64,000 nucleotides of DNA from Dyella sp. C9 (GCF_003332825.1 NZ_QIRF01000001.1:248001-312000), one strand, 5' to 3'. Positions 53,680-63,275 are shown, counted from the first letter of the stretch. The notes: generated from the sequence alone by a model not told the origin. A program made the numbers and translations.

Positions 53680-53844
53680 ATGGGCAAGGGCGATCGCAAG
53701 ACCCGTCGTGGCAAGACCTACCGTGGCAGCTACGGCAACAGCCGCGCGCACTCGCTGCAGCCGGCCGTGGCCGGTGGCAAGGCGACCGTGACCAAGCCGG
53801 CCGCCGCCAAGAAGGCCGCCGCTCCGAAGAAGAAGTCGGCCTAA
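53680..53844 (+). CDS. Small ribosomal subunit protein bTHX
   Basis: 54 residues. Starts MGKGDRKTRRGKTYRGSYGN, the hallmark of the 30S protein THX known from Thermus and found in some gammaproteobacteria, then an Ala/Lys-rich tail ending KKAAAPKKKSA. AAGGAG lies 7 bases upstream. It binds the 30S head. The strong terminator after it and good promoter fit a highly expressed gene. Too short for many gene callers. Confidence 0.88.
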   Translation: MGKGDRKTRRGKTYRGSYGNSRAHSLQPAVAGGKATVTKPAAAKKAAAPKKKSA

Positions 53845-53860
53845 GCCAGAGCTTCGCTTC

Positions 53861-53889
53861 AAAAAAAACCCGCCTTGGCGGGTTTTTTT
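53861..53889. terminator. Bidirectional intrinsic terminator
   Basis: CCCGCC (53869-53874), TT, GGCGGG (53877-53882), flanked by eight A on one side and seven T on the other, so it works on both strands. It ends the bTHX transcript and that of hutI from the other side. Confidence 0.95.
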
Positions 53890-53958
53890 GTGCCTGCGCG
53901 CCACGGCGCGGTGGCGTCTCAGCGGTCATGCTCCGCGCGCTGGACGTTAGCTGCCACG

Positions 53959-55194
53959 TCAGCCCTCGGGCGAAAGCCATTCGCCGCCGATGAACACCTC
54001 GCGCAACAGGTGGCTGCCGCCGATCCAATAGCAGAGCTCGGCCGGCTCGCGCAGGTTCCACACCGCGATGTCGGCGCGCTGGCCGGCGGCGAGCGTGCCG
54101 CGGTCATCCAGGCCGAGCGCGCGCGCGGCGTTCACCGTCACTCCACGCAAGGCCTCTTCCGGGGTGAGGCGAAACAGCGTGCAGGCCATGCCGGCTGCCA
54201 GGCGCAATGACAACAGCGGCGAGGTGCCGGGGTTGCAGTCCGTGGCGATCGCCATCGGCACGCCTTGCGCGCGCAATCCGGCGATGGGCGGCAACCGGGT
54301 CTCGCGCAGGGCGTAGAAGGCTCCCGGCAGCAGCACCGCCACGGTGCCGGCTTCCGCCATCGCGCGGATGCCGCTGTCGCTCAGGTATTCCAGGTGATCG
54401 GCGGAAAGTCCACGGTAGCGGGCGACCAGCGCCGCGCCGTCCAGGTCGGACAGTTGCTCGGCATGCAGCTTTACCGGCAGGCCGAGTTGCGTCGCGCGGT
54501 CGAACACGCGTCGTGTCTCATCCGGCGCGAAGCCAATGCCTTCGCAGAAGGCATCCACGGCGTCGACCAGGCCTTCGCTGGCCAGGGCAGGCAGCATTTC
54601 GTCGCAGACCTGCGCCACGTAGGCGTCGCGGTCGTCGCGGTACTCCGGTGGCAATGCATGCAGGCCAAGAAAGGTGGTGCGCACGGTGATGCCTAGCGCC
54701 TTGCCCAGTCGTCGCGCCACGCGCAGCATGCGCCGCTCGGTGTCCGTGTCCAGGCCGTAGCCCGACTTGATCTCCAGCGTGGTGACGCCATCGGCGAGCA
54801 AGGCATGCGCGCGGGGCAGGGCCTGGGCGAACAGTTCGTCCTCGCTGGCCTCGCGCGTGGCCTTTACGGTGGAGACGATGCCGCCACCGGCACGGGCGAT
54901 TTCCTCGTAACTTGCGCCGTTGAGGCGCAGGTCGAACTCATGGGCGCGATTGCCACCGAACACCAGATGCGTGTGGCAGTCGACCAGTCCGGGCGTGACC
55001 AGCGCACCGCCGAGGTAGTCCACGCGCGTGGCGAGCGTCGTAGGTTCGCCGGGCAAACGATCGCGGGGCCCAACCCAGGCGATGCGGCCTTCGTGCAGGG
55101 CGAGCGCGCCATCACGGATCAGGCCGTAGGGTTGGTCGCCCGCGAAGGTGGCGAGCGTGGCGTCCAGCAGCAGGTGGTCCCAGCGTGGGGTCAT
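53959..55194 (-). CDS. hutI: Imidazolonepropionase
   Basis: 411 residues. Third step of histidine degradation: imidazolone propionate to formiminoglutamate. Metal site: [10 protein letters not shown] and the HAEQLSD His, plus [10 protein letters not shown] and DCNPGTSPL. It ends the minus-strand operon with the ClC gene (ATGA overlap). hutF for the next step is divergent and 3 kb away; hutH and hutU are not in the window. Confidence 0.96.
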   Translation of the reverse strand: MTPRWDHLLLDATLATFAGDQPYGLIRDGALALHEGRIAWVGPRDRLPGEPTTLATRVDYLGGALVTPGLVDCHTHLVFGGNRAHEFDLRLNGASYEEIARAGGGIVSTVKATREASEDELFAQALPRAHALLADGVTTLEIKSGYGLDTDTERRMLRVARRLGKALGITVRTTFLGLHALPPEYRDDRDAYVAQVCDEMLPALASEGLVDAVDAFCEGIGFAPDETRRVFDRATQLGLPVKLHAEQLSDLDGAALVARYRGLSADHLEYLSDSGIRAMAEAGTVAVLLPGAFYALRETRLPPIAGLRAQGVPMAIATDCNPGTSPLLSLRLAAGMACTLFRLTPEEALRGVTVNAARALGLDDRGTLAAGQRADIAVWNLREPAELCYWIGGSHLLREVFIGGEWLSPEG

Positions 55195-56684
55195 GGGGAT
55201 CGATGGCCGTGGGAGTCGTGGTGGGGATGGTCATGCGACGGCGGCAACGGCGTCGCCGGATCCTCGACGATCGGTCGCGCGGGTGCACCGGGCAGATCGT
55301 TTTCCTCGCTGCGGTTTTCGGTGGTGCGGCGCGCAAGCTCCTGCTCGTAGCCTTCGATCAGCTTGTCGGCGAGCGCGCGGTAGACCGGCTTGCGCGAGAG
55401 CAGGGAGGATGCTGCGCGGGCCAGCAGGCAGGTGGCCATGATCGGCAGCACCATCTGCTGGTTGGCGGTGAGTTCCATCGAGATCACCGTGGCCGTCAGC
55501 GGAGCCTGGGTCACGCCGGACAGATAGGCGGCCATCGCCAGCAGGACCACCGCGGACGGGTCGACGCCCGGCAGGATCAGTGTGAGGTTGTTGCCCAGGC
55601 CCGCGCCCACGGCGAGAGCCGGCGAGAAGATGCCACCGGGAATGCCGGCCCAGTAGGAAGCGATGTTGCCCAGGAACTTCATCACGCCGAAGCCCTGCAC
55701 GGTGGCGGAGTGGTGCTCCAGGATCTCCTTCGCCTGCGCGTAGCCGGTGCCATACAGGCCGGTGCGGGTGAGCTGGCTCAACAGTACGAGCGCCAGGCCG
55801 CAGCCGGCGGCAAACAACACCGGCTGGCGTGCGCGCAGGCGACCGACCCAGCCGCGCAACCCGGTATCGCTGGGCAGGATCAGCCGTGCGAACAGGCCGC
55901 CCGCCAGTCCACACACGATGCCGGTGGCGAGCACGGCCCACCATGCCTTGCCCAAGGGCAAGCCGGTATCGAAATGGCCGAAGTAGGCGTAGTTGCCGAG
56001 GATGCCCAGCGATACCACGCCCGACACGATCACCGCGGTCAGCAGGGTGCCGCTCATGCGGTGCTCGAAGGTGCCGCTCATCTCCTCGATGGCGAACACC
56101 ACGCCAGCCAGTGGGGTGTTGAACGCGGCCGCGAGGCCTGCCGCCGAGCCTGCCAGGATGAAGCGTCCCGCGGCCGCGGGTTCGTCGAAGCCGAAACGCC
56201 GCCCCAGCGAATAGAGCAGGCCCGCGCCCACGTGCACGGTGGGACCCTCACGACCCACCGATGCACCACCCAGCAATGCGGCCAGCGTCAGCGCCATCTT
56301 GCCGATGGCGACGCGCAGGGAGAGCAGGCTCTGGCGGAAACCTTCGTCCTCCACCTTCAGCGCGGCGATGGCCTGCGGGATGCCCGAGCCACGCGTGGGC
56401 TTCAACGCGCCCTGGGTCAGCCAGGCCAGCACGGCGAAGGTGACCGGCGTAATGGCGAAGGCCCAGTAGCGGTGTTCGGTCACCACGCCATGGAACACGC
56501 CGAATGCCCAGTCGGCTGCCTGGGCAAAGCCGACGGCGGCGAGGCCCACCAGCACGGCACCGCTCCAGAACAGCACGCGCCGGCGCCATTGCAGCGGCGA
56601 GAACAGTTCCGAATCGGTCAGTCGTTGCAGGCGTCCATTGCCGTTGGGTCGCGGGGCGGGGCCATCCTCGTGCGGGCCGCTCAC
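55191..56684 (-). CDS. ClC-family chloride channel/antiporter
   Basis: 497 residues. Selectivity motifs GSGIP ([10 protein letters not shown]), [10 protein letters not shown] with the gating Glu, and [11 protein letters not shown] are intact. About 18 helices. A chloride/proton antiporter or channel of the inner membrane; the His/Asp-rich tail ([11 protein letters not shown]) is unusual. It lies between the GNAT-nitrilase fusion and hutI with four-base overlaps on both sides. Confidence 0.94.
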   Translation of the reverse strand: MSGPHEDGPAPRPNGNGRLQRLTDSELFSPLQWRRRVLFWSGAVLVGLAAVGFAQAADWAFGVFHGVVTEHRYWAFAITPVTFAVLAWLTQGALKPTRGSGIPQAIAALKVEDEGFRQSLLSLRVAIGKMALTLAALLGGASVGREGPTVHVGAGLLYSLGRRFGFDEPAAAGRFILAGSAAGLAAAFNTPLAGVVFAIEEMSGTFEHRMSGTLLTAVIVSGVVSLGILGNYAYFGHFDTGLPLGKAWWAVLATGIVCGLAGGLFARLILPSDTGLRGWVGRLRARQPVLFAAGCGLALVLLSQLTRTGLYGTGYAQAKEILEHHSATVQGFGVMKFLGNIASYWAGIPGGIFSPALAVGAGLGNNLTLILPGVDPSAVVLLAMAAYLSGVTQAPLTATVISMELTANQQMVLPIMATCLLARAASSLLSRKPVYRALADKLIEGYEQELARRTTENRSEENDLPGAPARPIVEDPATPLPPSHDHPHHDSHGHRSP

Positions 56685-58255
56685 GATTGCGCCTCGGACT
56701 TGCGGGTCCAGCGCGTTTCGTAGAGGTCGAAGCGACGGTCCTTGAGGTTTTGCACCGCGCCGGCATTGCGGGCGCGGGCCAGGCTTTCCAGATGAAGGTC
56801 GGCGAAGAGCACGGTTTCTATGTTCGGTGTGGAGTCGGCCGCGATGCCGTCACGCGCGAACGGGAAGTCGCTGGGCGTGAGGATGCAACTCTGGCCGTAC
56901 TGGATGTCGAAGTTGTTCACGCCCGGCAGGTTGCCCACGTTGCCCGAGAGCACCACGTAGCACTGGTTCTCGATGGCGCGGGCCTGCGAGCAGTAGCGCA
57001 CGCGCAGGTAGCCCTCGCGCACGTCGGTGCAGAACGGCACGAACAGGATCAGTGCGCCCTGGTCCACCAGGTGGCGCGCCACCTCGGGGAACTCGGAGTC
57101 GTAGCAGATCATCACGCCGATCGGGCCGCAGTCGGTCAGGATGCTGGCCGCGCTGTCGCCGCCGGAGATGTTCCACACCGTACGCTCGCTGGGCGTGGGA
57201 TGGATCTTCTCCTGCTCGTGGATGGAGCCGTCGCGCAGGCAGACGTAGCAGACATTGTGGATGTCGCCGTTCGGCTGCTCGGTGGGATGCGAGCCGCCGA
57301 TGATGTTGATGTTGTAGTGCACCGCCAGGCGGCTGAAGAGCTCCTTCACCTGCGGGGTGTACTGGCTGAGCTTGCGGATCGACTCGACCGGCGAGAGTTC
57401 CTCGTTCTCGATCGACAACAACTGCAGTGTGATCAGTTCGGGGAAGGTGACGAAGTCGGCGTTGTAGTCAGCGGCGATGTCGGTGAAGTACTCCACCTGG
57501 GTGGCGAACTCCTCGAACGAGCGGATGCGTCGCTGCTGGTACTGCACCGAGGCCACGCGCACCAGGTCGGGCAGGCGTTGGGTGGACGGGATCGAGGGAA
57601 TGTCCGGCTGGTTGAGCAGCTGCGGGTTGCGCCACACCAGATGCGCCGCGTAGCCCAGCGAGTCGTAGTCGGACGGCACGTAGCCGCGCAGCAGGCCGAT
57701 CACTTCAAAGTCGTTGCTGAGCTGGAAGCTCAGGGTGGGATCGCGCCGGCGGCCCTCGACCACCGCCTGCACATAGGCCTCGGCGCTGCCGTAGCGCTGC
57801 AGGTTGCGCGAGAGTCCGGGAATGCGGCCGCCGAACACGATGCCGCGCAGCTTCAGGTCGGTACACAGGCGCTTGCGTGCCTGGTAGAGGCGCTGGCCGA
57901 TGCGCATGTTGCGGTAGTCCGGGTGCACCACCACTTCCATGCCGTATAGCCAGTTGCCGTCGCGGCGATGGCGCGAGCCCATGCCGCCGCCGGTGATCTG
58001 CATCCAGGTGTGTGGCGCCAGCGCGGCGGCCTCGTCGATGCGGAAAGTGGCACAGTAGCCGACCAGCTTGCCTTCGTACTCGACCACGAACTGCCCTTCG
58101 GGAAAGTGCGTCTGCTGGGAGCGCAGCATTTCCGCCGAGTGACCCCATTCGGGCGTGTACACGCGTCCCGTGAGCTCGACCAGTGCCGGCACGTCGGCAG
58201 GCTTTGCCTGGCGCACCAGCAGTTTCGGGGCGTGTTCCGGAGTCTTCTTGGCCAT
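56681..58255 (-). CDS. GNAT acetyltransferase fused to carbon-nitrogen hydrolase
   Basis: 524 residues. The N-terminal GNAT domain (about 10-210) has RQAKPADVPALVELTGRVY and the acetyl-CoA loop YRNMRIGQRLYQAR. The C-terminal nitrilase domain (about 228-510) has Glu in TFPELITLQ, Lys in QEKIHPTPSE and nucleophile Cys in MICYDSEFPE. The fusion is a known proteobacterial architecture. The frame continues to 59392 but this is antisense to hutF and non-coding. Substrate unknown; it heads the operon with ClC and hutI. Confidence 0.93.
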   Translation of the reverse strand: MAKKTPEHAPKLLVRQAKPADVPALVELTGRVYTPEWGHSAEMLRSQQTHFPEGQFVVEYEGKLVGYCATFRIDEAAALAPHTWMQITGGGMGSRHRRDGNWLYGMEVVVHPDYRNMRIGQRLYQARKRLCTDLKLRGIVFGGRIPGLSRNLQRYGSAEAYVQAVVEGRRRDPTLSFQLSNDFEVIGLLRGYVPSDYDSLGYAAHLVWRNPQLLNQPDIPSIPSTQRLPDLVRVASVQYQQRRIRSFEEFATQVEYFTDIAADYNADFVTFPELITLQLLSIENEELSPVESIRKLSQYTPQVKELFSRLAVHYNINIIGGSHPTEQPNGDIHNVCYVCLRDGSIHEQEKIHPTPSERTVWNISGGDSAASILTDCGPIGVMICYDSEFPEVARHLVDQGALILFVPFCTDVREGYLRVRYCSQARAIENQCYVVLSGNVGNLPGVNNFDIQYGQSCILTPSDFPFARDGIAADSTPNIETVLFADLHLESLARARNAGAVQNLKDRRFDLYETRWTRKSEAQS

Positions 58256-58336
58256 CGGCACATTATGCCGCAGCGGGCTGAACGAGGAGGCCGGGCGAGC
58301 AGGTAAACTCGGGATCCGTCCCCGAGGAGCAGGCCG

Positions 58337-59704
58337 ATGGCAGACAGCATACCCACTCGCTACAGCGCCGATCGCCTGTGGACCCCGCACGGCTGGACCC
58401 GCGACGCGGGCCTGCTGGTGGACGACCGCGGCCAGGTGGCCGGGCTCGCGCCGGCCGAGGGCGAGCGCCTGGGGCACTGGGTGCTGCCCGGCATGCCGAA
58501 CCTGCATTCGCACGCATTCCAGCGCGCGATGGCCGGGTTGGCCGAGCGCAAGGGCAAGAGCGATGACAGCTTCTGGACCTGGCGCGAAACCATGTACGCG
58601 TTCGCCTCGACCATCGGGCCGGACGAACTGCAGGCGATCGCCGCGCAGCTCTACGTGGAGATGGTCAGGGCGGGCTACACCCAGGTCTGCGAATTCCACT
58701 ACCTGCACCACCAGCCCGACGGCACGCCTTACGCACAGCCGGAGGCGATGTCGCTGGCGCTGATCGAGGCGGCGCGCGAAGCGGGCATCGCGTTGACCTT
58801 GTTGCCGGTGCTGTACATGACCGGTGGCTTCGACGGCCGTCCGCTCACTCCGCGGCAGCGTCGCTTTGGCCACGACGTGCCGTCCTACCTGCGGCTGCTG
58901 GAGACCCTGCGCGGCCACCAGAGCGAGCGCGTGCGCGTGGGCATCGCGCTGCACTCGTTGCGCGCGGTGCCGGAGGAAGCCATGCAGCTGGTGCTGGCCA
59001 ACGACGCCAGCAAGGATTGCCCGGTGCATATCCACATCGCCGAGCAGATCGGCGAAGTGCAGGATTGCCTGGCCACGCGCGGCGCGCGGCCGGTGGAATG
59101 GCTGCTTGATCATGCCGAAGTCGATGCGCGCTGGACCCTGGTACACGCCACCCACCTCAGCGCGCATGAAACCTCGCGGGTTGCCCGCAGTGGCGCGGTG
59201 GCGGGGCTGTGTCCCACCACCGAGGCGAACCTCGGTGATGGCCTGTTTCCGCTGGCCGACTACCTCGATGCGCACGGCACGCTGGGCATCGGTTCGGATT
59301 CGCACATCTCGGTATCGCCGGTCGAGGAACTGCGCTGGCTGGAATACGGCCAGCGGCTGTCCACGCGTCATCGCAACATCGCCGCGCGCCACCAGGGCGA
59401 TAGCGTGGGCGACACTTTATGGCCGGCCGCGTTGCGAGGCGGTGCGCTGGCCTCGGGCATGCCGGTGGGCGAGCTGCGCATCGGCGCGCGCGCGGACCTG
59501 CTGGTATTGGACGATCGTGCCCCGCTGCTTGCCGCGCGTGATGAAGCCTCGGTGCTCGACAGCCTGCTGTTCGCCGGCAACGTGCCGCTGGTGCGTGACG
59601 TGATGGTGGGCGGCGAGTGGATCGTGCGCGACTTTGCGCATCGCGACGAGGACCGCATCGCCGCGCGCTATCGCTCCACCATGCAGCGTCTTGCACAAGG
59701 CTGA
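58337..59704 (+). CDS. hutF: Formimidoylglutamate deiminase
   Basis: 455 residues. Amidohydrolase metal site: PNLHSHAFQRAM, His in HIHIAEQ, HATHLS and the Asp in GIGSDSHISVS. Converts N-formimidoyl-L-glutamate to N-formyl-L-glutamate, the five-step hut branch as in Pseudomonas. GAGGAG lies 8 bases before the ATG. Divergent from the GNAT-nitrilase operon that ends in hutI, across 81 bases. Confidence 0.95.
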   Translation: MADSIPTRYSADRLWTPHGWTRDAGLLVDDRGQVAGLAPAEGERLGHWVLPGMPNLHSHAFQRAMAGLAERKGKSDDSFWTWRETMYAFASTIGPDELQAIAAQLYVEMVRAGYTQVCEFHYLHHQPDGTPYAQPEAMSLALIEAAREAGIALTLLPVLYMTGGFDGRPLTPRQRRFGHDVPSYLRLLETLRGHQSERVRVGIALHSLRAVPEEAMQLVLANDASKDCPVHIHIAEQIGEVQDCLATRGARPVEWLLDHAEVDARWTLVHATHLSAHETSRVARSGAVAGLCPTTEANLGDGLFPLADYLDAHGTLGIGSDSHISVSPVEELRWLEYGQRLSTRHRNIAARHQGDSVGDTLWPAALRGGALASGMPVGELRIGARADLLVLDDRAPLLAARDEASVLDSLLFAGNVPLVRDVMVGGEWIVRDFAHRDEDRIAARYRSTMQRLAQG

Positions 59705-59836
59705 CGCAAGCTACGGGACAGCATGAACGGTGGCTGCGAATTGCATGAATCGCAGCCATCGTGTCACACGCACATCGTCATCAGCTCATCGCGGCTGGCG
59801 TTCTCCGGGACAAATCCCCCAACAAAGGAGTGCGTC

Positions 59837-60007
59837 ATGCGTCAGCTCATGCGGATCGGTCTCGGCCTAGCCGTGGTGTGCACCGCGATCTTCTCGCTGA
59901 CCGGCTGCGTGGTGGTTGCACCGCGGCCGCATTACGCGGCGAGCGTGTGGGTGCCTGGCTATTACGCGCCGGGTGGCGTGTGGATTTCCGGCCACTGGCA
60001 CGGCTGA
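59837..60007 (+). CDS. Small outer-membrane-type lipoprotein
   Basis: 56 residues. Signal MRQLMRIGLGLAVVCTAIFS and lipobox LTGC (Cys at 24). The mature part is only about 33 residues, ending YYAPGGVWISGHWHG, which resembles YXWGQ-type motifs in small envelope lipoproteins. AAAGGAG is 6 bases upstream, so translation is convincing. Function unknown. Confidence 0.7.
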   Translation: MRQLMRIGLGLAVVCTAIFSLTGCVVVAPRPHYAASVWVPGYYAPGGVWISGHWHG

Positions 60008-60014
60008 TGAAGCT

Positions 60015-60443
60015 TTACGGCGTGGCTGACACCACCGTGCCTTGCGCCAGTGCGCAGAGGGTTTCGGTGCCGTCGTCGGCCACGGCGATGACTTCGCAAA
60101 GGCAGACGGCCTGTCGTTTGCCCTTGCCCCTGGCGTGGGCTCGCGCAATCAGATGCGAGCCTACGCCAGGCCTCAGGTAGTTGATCTTGAATTCCGAGGT
60201 GAGCGCGTCGCCGCCCAGCGCGAGCCCGCCGGCGAAGGTGATGGCGTTGTCCGCGAGATAGCTGATGACACCGCCGTGCACGAAGCCGTGCTGCTGCTTG
60301 TGGTGATCGGCGATGCGCAGCGTGATTTCCGCGTGGTCGGCGCCGCAGCCGCTGAGCTCGGCCCCCAGGTGGCGACTGAACGGTTGGGACTGGAATATCC
60401 GGCGGGCGAAGGCCTCAAGATCATCCACGACGCGTTTCTCCAT
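60015..60443 (-). CDS. PaaI-family hot-dog thioesterase
   Basis: 142 residues. The hot-dog signature QHGFVHGGVISYLADNAITF and later SEFKINYLRPG are typical of PaaI/YbgC-like acyl-CoA thioesterases; the catalytic Asp or Glu sits in the loop near HGGV. Likely hydrolyses phenylacetyl-CoA-type or other acyl-CoA substrates. It converges with the small lipoprotein gene; a LysR gene lies 10 bases upstream in the same direction. Confidence 0.88.
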   Translation of the reverse strand: MEKRVVDDLEAFARRIFQSQPFSRHLGAELSGCGADHAEITLRIADHHKQQHGFVHGGVISYLADNAITFAGGLALGGDALTSEFKINYLRPGVGSHLIARAHARGKGKRQAVCLCEVIAVADDGTETLCALAQGTVVSATP

Positions 60444-60453
60444 ATTTCGTGCC

Positions 60454-61374
60454 TCAGTGATCGTCGGCGATGTACTGGCGCAGGTGCTCGATGAAGGCGC
60501 GCAACTTCGGCGGGACCTGCAGGCGGCTTGGATAATAGAGATAGAAACCGTCGAACGGCGGTAGCCAGTCGTCGAGCACCGACTCCAGGCGTCCCTCGGC
60601 CAGCGCCGTGCGCACCGAGATTTCCACCATGTGGGTCAGGGCGAGGCCGTCGATCGCGGCACGCACGGCAAGGGTCGGGTCATTGGTGGTGATGGGGCCA
60701 TCCACGTCCAGCTCGAACCACTGTCCCCTGGATGCGCCCGAGGGATGGGCAAATTCCCAGCGATAGATCGCGCCGCTGCTGTCGAAACGGTAGCGCAGGC
60801 AGGCGTGCGCGGTGAGCTCCTGCGGATGGCGCGGCCGTCCGTGCCGTGCGAAGTAGTCGGGCGAGCCGACCACCACGGCGCGCTGCGGGCCACCCAGCGG
60901 TATGGCCACCATGTCACGCGCCAGGCGCTCGCCGAGCCGTATGCCGGCGTCGAAACCGCCGCCGACCAGGTCGGTGAGGCGGTTCTCGACCTGGACGTCC
61001 ACCTTGAGCTCGGGCCACTGCCGCAGGAAGCCGGCCAGGGCCGGCGCAACCAGGTGGTCGAGCACCATCTGCGGCACGGCGATGCGCAGGGTACCGGCGG
61101 GACGCGCGCCGTGCTGGCGCAAGGCGTCCACGGCAGCATCGATTTCACCCAGCGCCGGGGCGATGCGCTCCAGGAAGGTCAGGCCCGCCTCGGTCAGGCC
61201 GACCTTGCGGGTCGTGCGATGCAGCAGCCGCACGCCGACGTGTTCCTCCAACTGGCGCAGGGTCTGGCTGAGCGCGGAGGGCGTGACGCCCAGCGCGGCC
61301 GCAGCCCGGGTAAAGCTGCCGTGCCGGGCGATCAGCCGGAAGGCGCGCAGGGCGGGGGTGTCGTCGGGTCGCAT
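60454..61374 (-). CDS. LysR-family transcriptional regulator
   Basis: 306 residues. HTH in ALRAFRLIARHGSFTRAAAALGVTPSALSQTLRQLEEHVG. The effector domain is the Xanthomonad LysR subgroup with LLHRTTRKVGLTEAG and VAIPLGGPQRAVVVGSPDYFARHG. It is divergent from the aldo/keto reductase and close to the thioesterase gene downstream. Inverted repeat at its start. Activates the neighbour, most likely. Confidence 0.9.
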   Translation of the reverse strand: MRPDDTPALRAFRLIARHGSFTRAAAALGVTPSALSQTLRQLEEHVGVRLLHRTTRKVGLTEAGLTFLERIAPALGEIDAAVDALRQHGARPAGTLRIAVPQMVLDHLVAPALAGFLRQWPELKVDVQVENRLTDLVGGGFDAGIRLGERLARDMVAIPLGGPQRAVVVGSPDYFARHGRPRHPQELTAHACLRYRFDSSGAIYRWEFAHPSGASRGQWFELDVDGPITTNDPTLAVRAAIDGLALTHMVEISVRTALAEGRLESVLDDWLPPFDGFYLYYPSRLQVPPKLRAFIEHLRQYIADDH

Positions 61375-61394
61375 TAATTAGCCTGGCTTAATAA
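61374..61394. promoter_or_regulatory. Dyad in the LysR-AKR interval
   Basis: TTAATTAGCC (61374-61383), T, GGCTTAATAA (61385-61394): eight of ten positions match as an inverted repeat. It overlaps the regulator's start codon, a usual place for an autoregulated LysR site. Confidence 0.5.
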
Positions 61395-61473
61395 CGCATC
61401 CACAAGATCCGGATTTTTCCGGCCAATGGCAAGTCGCACACTGTGCCCATCCCGACCCGCACAGGAGCCCGCC

Positions 61474-62589
61474 ATGTCACTGGACACCTACTACACCCTC
61501 GGCCGTTCCGGCCTTCGCGTCAGCCGCCTTGCCCTGGGCACCATGACCTTCGGTGACAACTGGGGCTGGGGCGCGGCCGAAGACACGGCGCGGGCCATGT
61601 TCGACCGCTACCTGGAGGCGGGCGGCAATTTCATCGATACCGCCGACCTGTATACCGACGGCGCCAGCGAGGAACTGCTGGGGCGCTTCATCGCCGACAG
61701 CGCCAGCCGCGACCGCGTGGTGCTCTCCACCAAGTTCAGCTACAACGCGCAGCCCGGCAACCCCAACGCGGGCGGTAACGGCCGCAAGAACATCCTGCGC
61801 GCGGTGGAAGGCTCGCTGCGTCGCCTGCGCACCGACTACATCGACCTGTACCTGCTGCACACCTGGGACCGCCTGACGCCCGCCGAGGAGGTCGTGCGCA
61901 CGCTGGACGACCTGGTGCGGGCCGGCAAGATCCGCTACGCGGGGTTGTCCGATGTGCCGGCGTGGTACGCGTCGCGTGCGCAGACCTGGGCGGAGGCGCA
62001 TGCGCTGACCCCGCTGGTCAATCTGCAACTGGAGTACTCGCTGGTCGAGCGGCACATCGAGCACGAGTTCGTGCCCATGGCTGGCGAGCTGGGCATGGGC
62101 ATCACGGCCTGGAGCCCGCTCGGCATGGGCCTGCTGTCAGGCAAGTACAAGCCCAGCGCCACCGGCGGGGCAGGCGACGGGCGGCTGGCCAAGATCGCCG
62201 GCACGCCCGGCTTCGATCGCTTCACCGAACGCAACTGGGCCATCGTGGCGGAACTGGAGGCGGTGGCGACCGCGATGGGCAGGCCGATGGCCCAGGTGGC
62301 CCTGAACTGGGTGGCCACGCAGCCGGGCATTGCCTCGGTGATCGTGGGCGCGACCAGGCTGGCCCAGCTGGACGACAACCTCACGGCGCTGGCCTTCGAG
62401 ATCCCCGCCGGGCTGCGGGCGAGGCTGGACGCGGCGAGTGCGCCGGAGGCGAGCTTCCCGTACTGGTTCTTCGGCGATGTGCAGCAATCGCGCCTCCACG
62501 GCGGCGTCGCGGTGGGCAACAAGCCGGCCGGCTATGCGCCTGGCGTATTCGTGCCGGCACAGGGGGCTGGCGGCTTCAAGGCCGATTGA
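61474..62589 (+). CDS. Aldo/keto reductase
   Basis: 371 residues. The tetrad is Asp in NFIDTADLY, Tyr in the same segment, Lys in STKFSY and His in YLLHTWD. SVIVGATRLAQLDDNL is the NADPH-binding C-terminal part. ATG at 61474 with AGGAG 6 bases upstream. Divergent LysR gene likely regulates it. Substrate unknown. Confidence 0.92.
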   Translation: MSLDTYYTLGRSGLRVSRLALGTMTFGDNWGWGAAEDTARAMFDRYLEAGGNFIDTADLYTDGASEELLGRFIADSASRDRVVLSTKFSYNAQPGNPNAGGNGRKNILRAVEGSLRRLRTDYIDLYLLHTWDRLTPAEEVVRTLDDLVRAGKIRYAGLSDVPAWYASRAQTWAEAHALTPLVNLQLEYSLVERHIEHEFVPMAGELGMGITAWSPLGMGLLSGKYKPSATGGAGDGRLAKIAGTPGFDRFTERNWAIVAELEAVATAMGRPMAQVALNWVATQPGIASVIVGATRLAQLDDNLTALAFEIPAGLRARLDAASAPEASFPYWFFGDVQQSRLHGGVAVGNKPAGYAPGVFVPAQGAGGFKAD

Positions 62590-62599
62590 TCAAAAAAAA

Positions 62600-62625
62600 T
62601 GGCGCCAGCATGCAGGCTGGCGCCA
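62600..62625. terminator. Terminator between AKR and spy-like genes
   Basis: TGGCGCCAGC (62600-62609) and GCTGGCGCCA (62616-62625), loop ATGCAG. On the minus strand ATTTTTTTTG follows, so it is a good terminator for the spy-like gene and also lies just past the AKR stop. Confidence 0.9.
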
Positions 62626-62682
62626 AGGTTGTGAGGGGCCGTGGGGCACCCGTGGTTCTTGTGACGTCGTCCGAACTGCTGA

Positions 62683-63180
62683 TTACTGGGCCGAGCTGCT
62701 GCTGGAGACCGGGTGGGTCGCCTTGAACTGCTCCCACTGCTGGCGGCGGGCCAGCTGCTGGGCCTTGATGGTGGCCAGCTGGCTCTGCTGTGCCGGGGTC
62801 AGCACGGCGTAGATCTGGGTGCGGATGGCGGCGCGCTGCTGGATGCGAGCGACCGTGGCGGCACCTTCGGCCTGGGCAAGGCTGGCGGCGGCAGCCTGGT
62901 AGCCCGAGGAGTTCGGGGCCATCTGCTCGAACGCCTGGCGCTGCTGGCGCAGGGCCTGGAACTGGCTCTTGTTCTGCGCGAAGGAGCTCTTGATGATCTG
63001 CTTGATGCTGGCCTTCTGGGCGTCGCTCAGGTTGAGCTTGTTGTACGCACCAAAGGCACCACCGTGACCGTGACCGTGCCAGCCACCGTGCGGACCGCCG
63101 TCCTGGGCGGCAGCGATGGCGAACGGGGCGAGAGCCATGGCCGAAGCCAGGGCCAGGGCGAGGGTAACGTTCTTGCGCAT
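62683..63180 (-). CDS. Spy/CpxP-family periplasmic protein (LTXXQ)
   Basis: 165 residues. Signal peptide ending AIAAAQ. The mature part has a His/Gly tract GGWHGHGHGG, then two LTXXQ-like segments: LNLSDAQKASIKQII and LTPAQQSQLATIKAQQ, the Spy/CpxP hallmark. These periplasmic proteins buffer envelope stress or restrain CpxA. Divergent from cpxR across a CpxR box. The His-rich stretch may bind metal. Confidence 0.9.
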   Translation of the reverse strand: MRKNVTLALALASAMALAPFAIAAAQDGGPHGGWHGHGHGGAFGAYNKLNLSDAQKASIKQIIKSSFAQNKSQFQALRQQRQAFEQMAPNSSGYQAAAASLAQAEGAATVARIQQRAAIRTQIYAVLTPAQQSQLATIKAQQLARRQQWEQFKATHPVSSSSSAQ

Positions 63181-63260
63181 GGGGTTTTCCTTTGTCGTTG
63201 AGGTGGACTTGGGTGATGTCCATTTGACGACAGCGCTATGTGTATGTTCTTTGCCGGAAC

Positions 63261-63275
63261 GTAAAGAAGGGTAAA
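63261..63275 (+). promoter_or_regulatory. CpxR box between spy-like and cpxR genes
   Basis: GTAAAGAAGGGTAAA is an exact GTAAA-N5-GTAAA match to the CpxR consensus. It is 58 bases before the cpxR start and 81 before the spy-like start, so it may control both. Confidence 0.85.

Noticed and set aside
55185..56723. A 512-codon plus-strand frame over the ClC gene
   Set aside because: Antisense of a clear membrane protein; composition Gln/Arg/His typical of shadow frames.
58256..59392. Upstream extension of the GNAT-nitrilase gene
   Set aside because: Antisense to hutF; the GNAT domain begins just after 58255.
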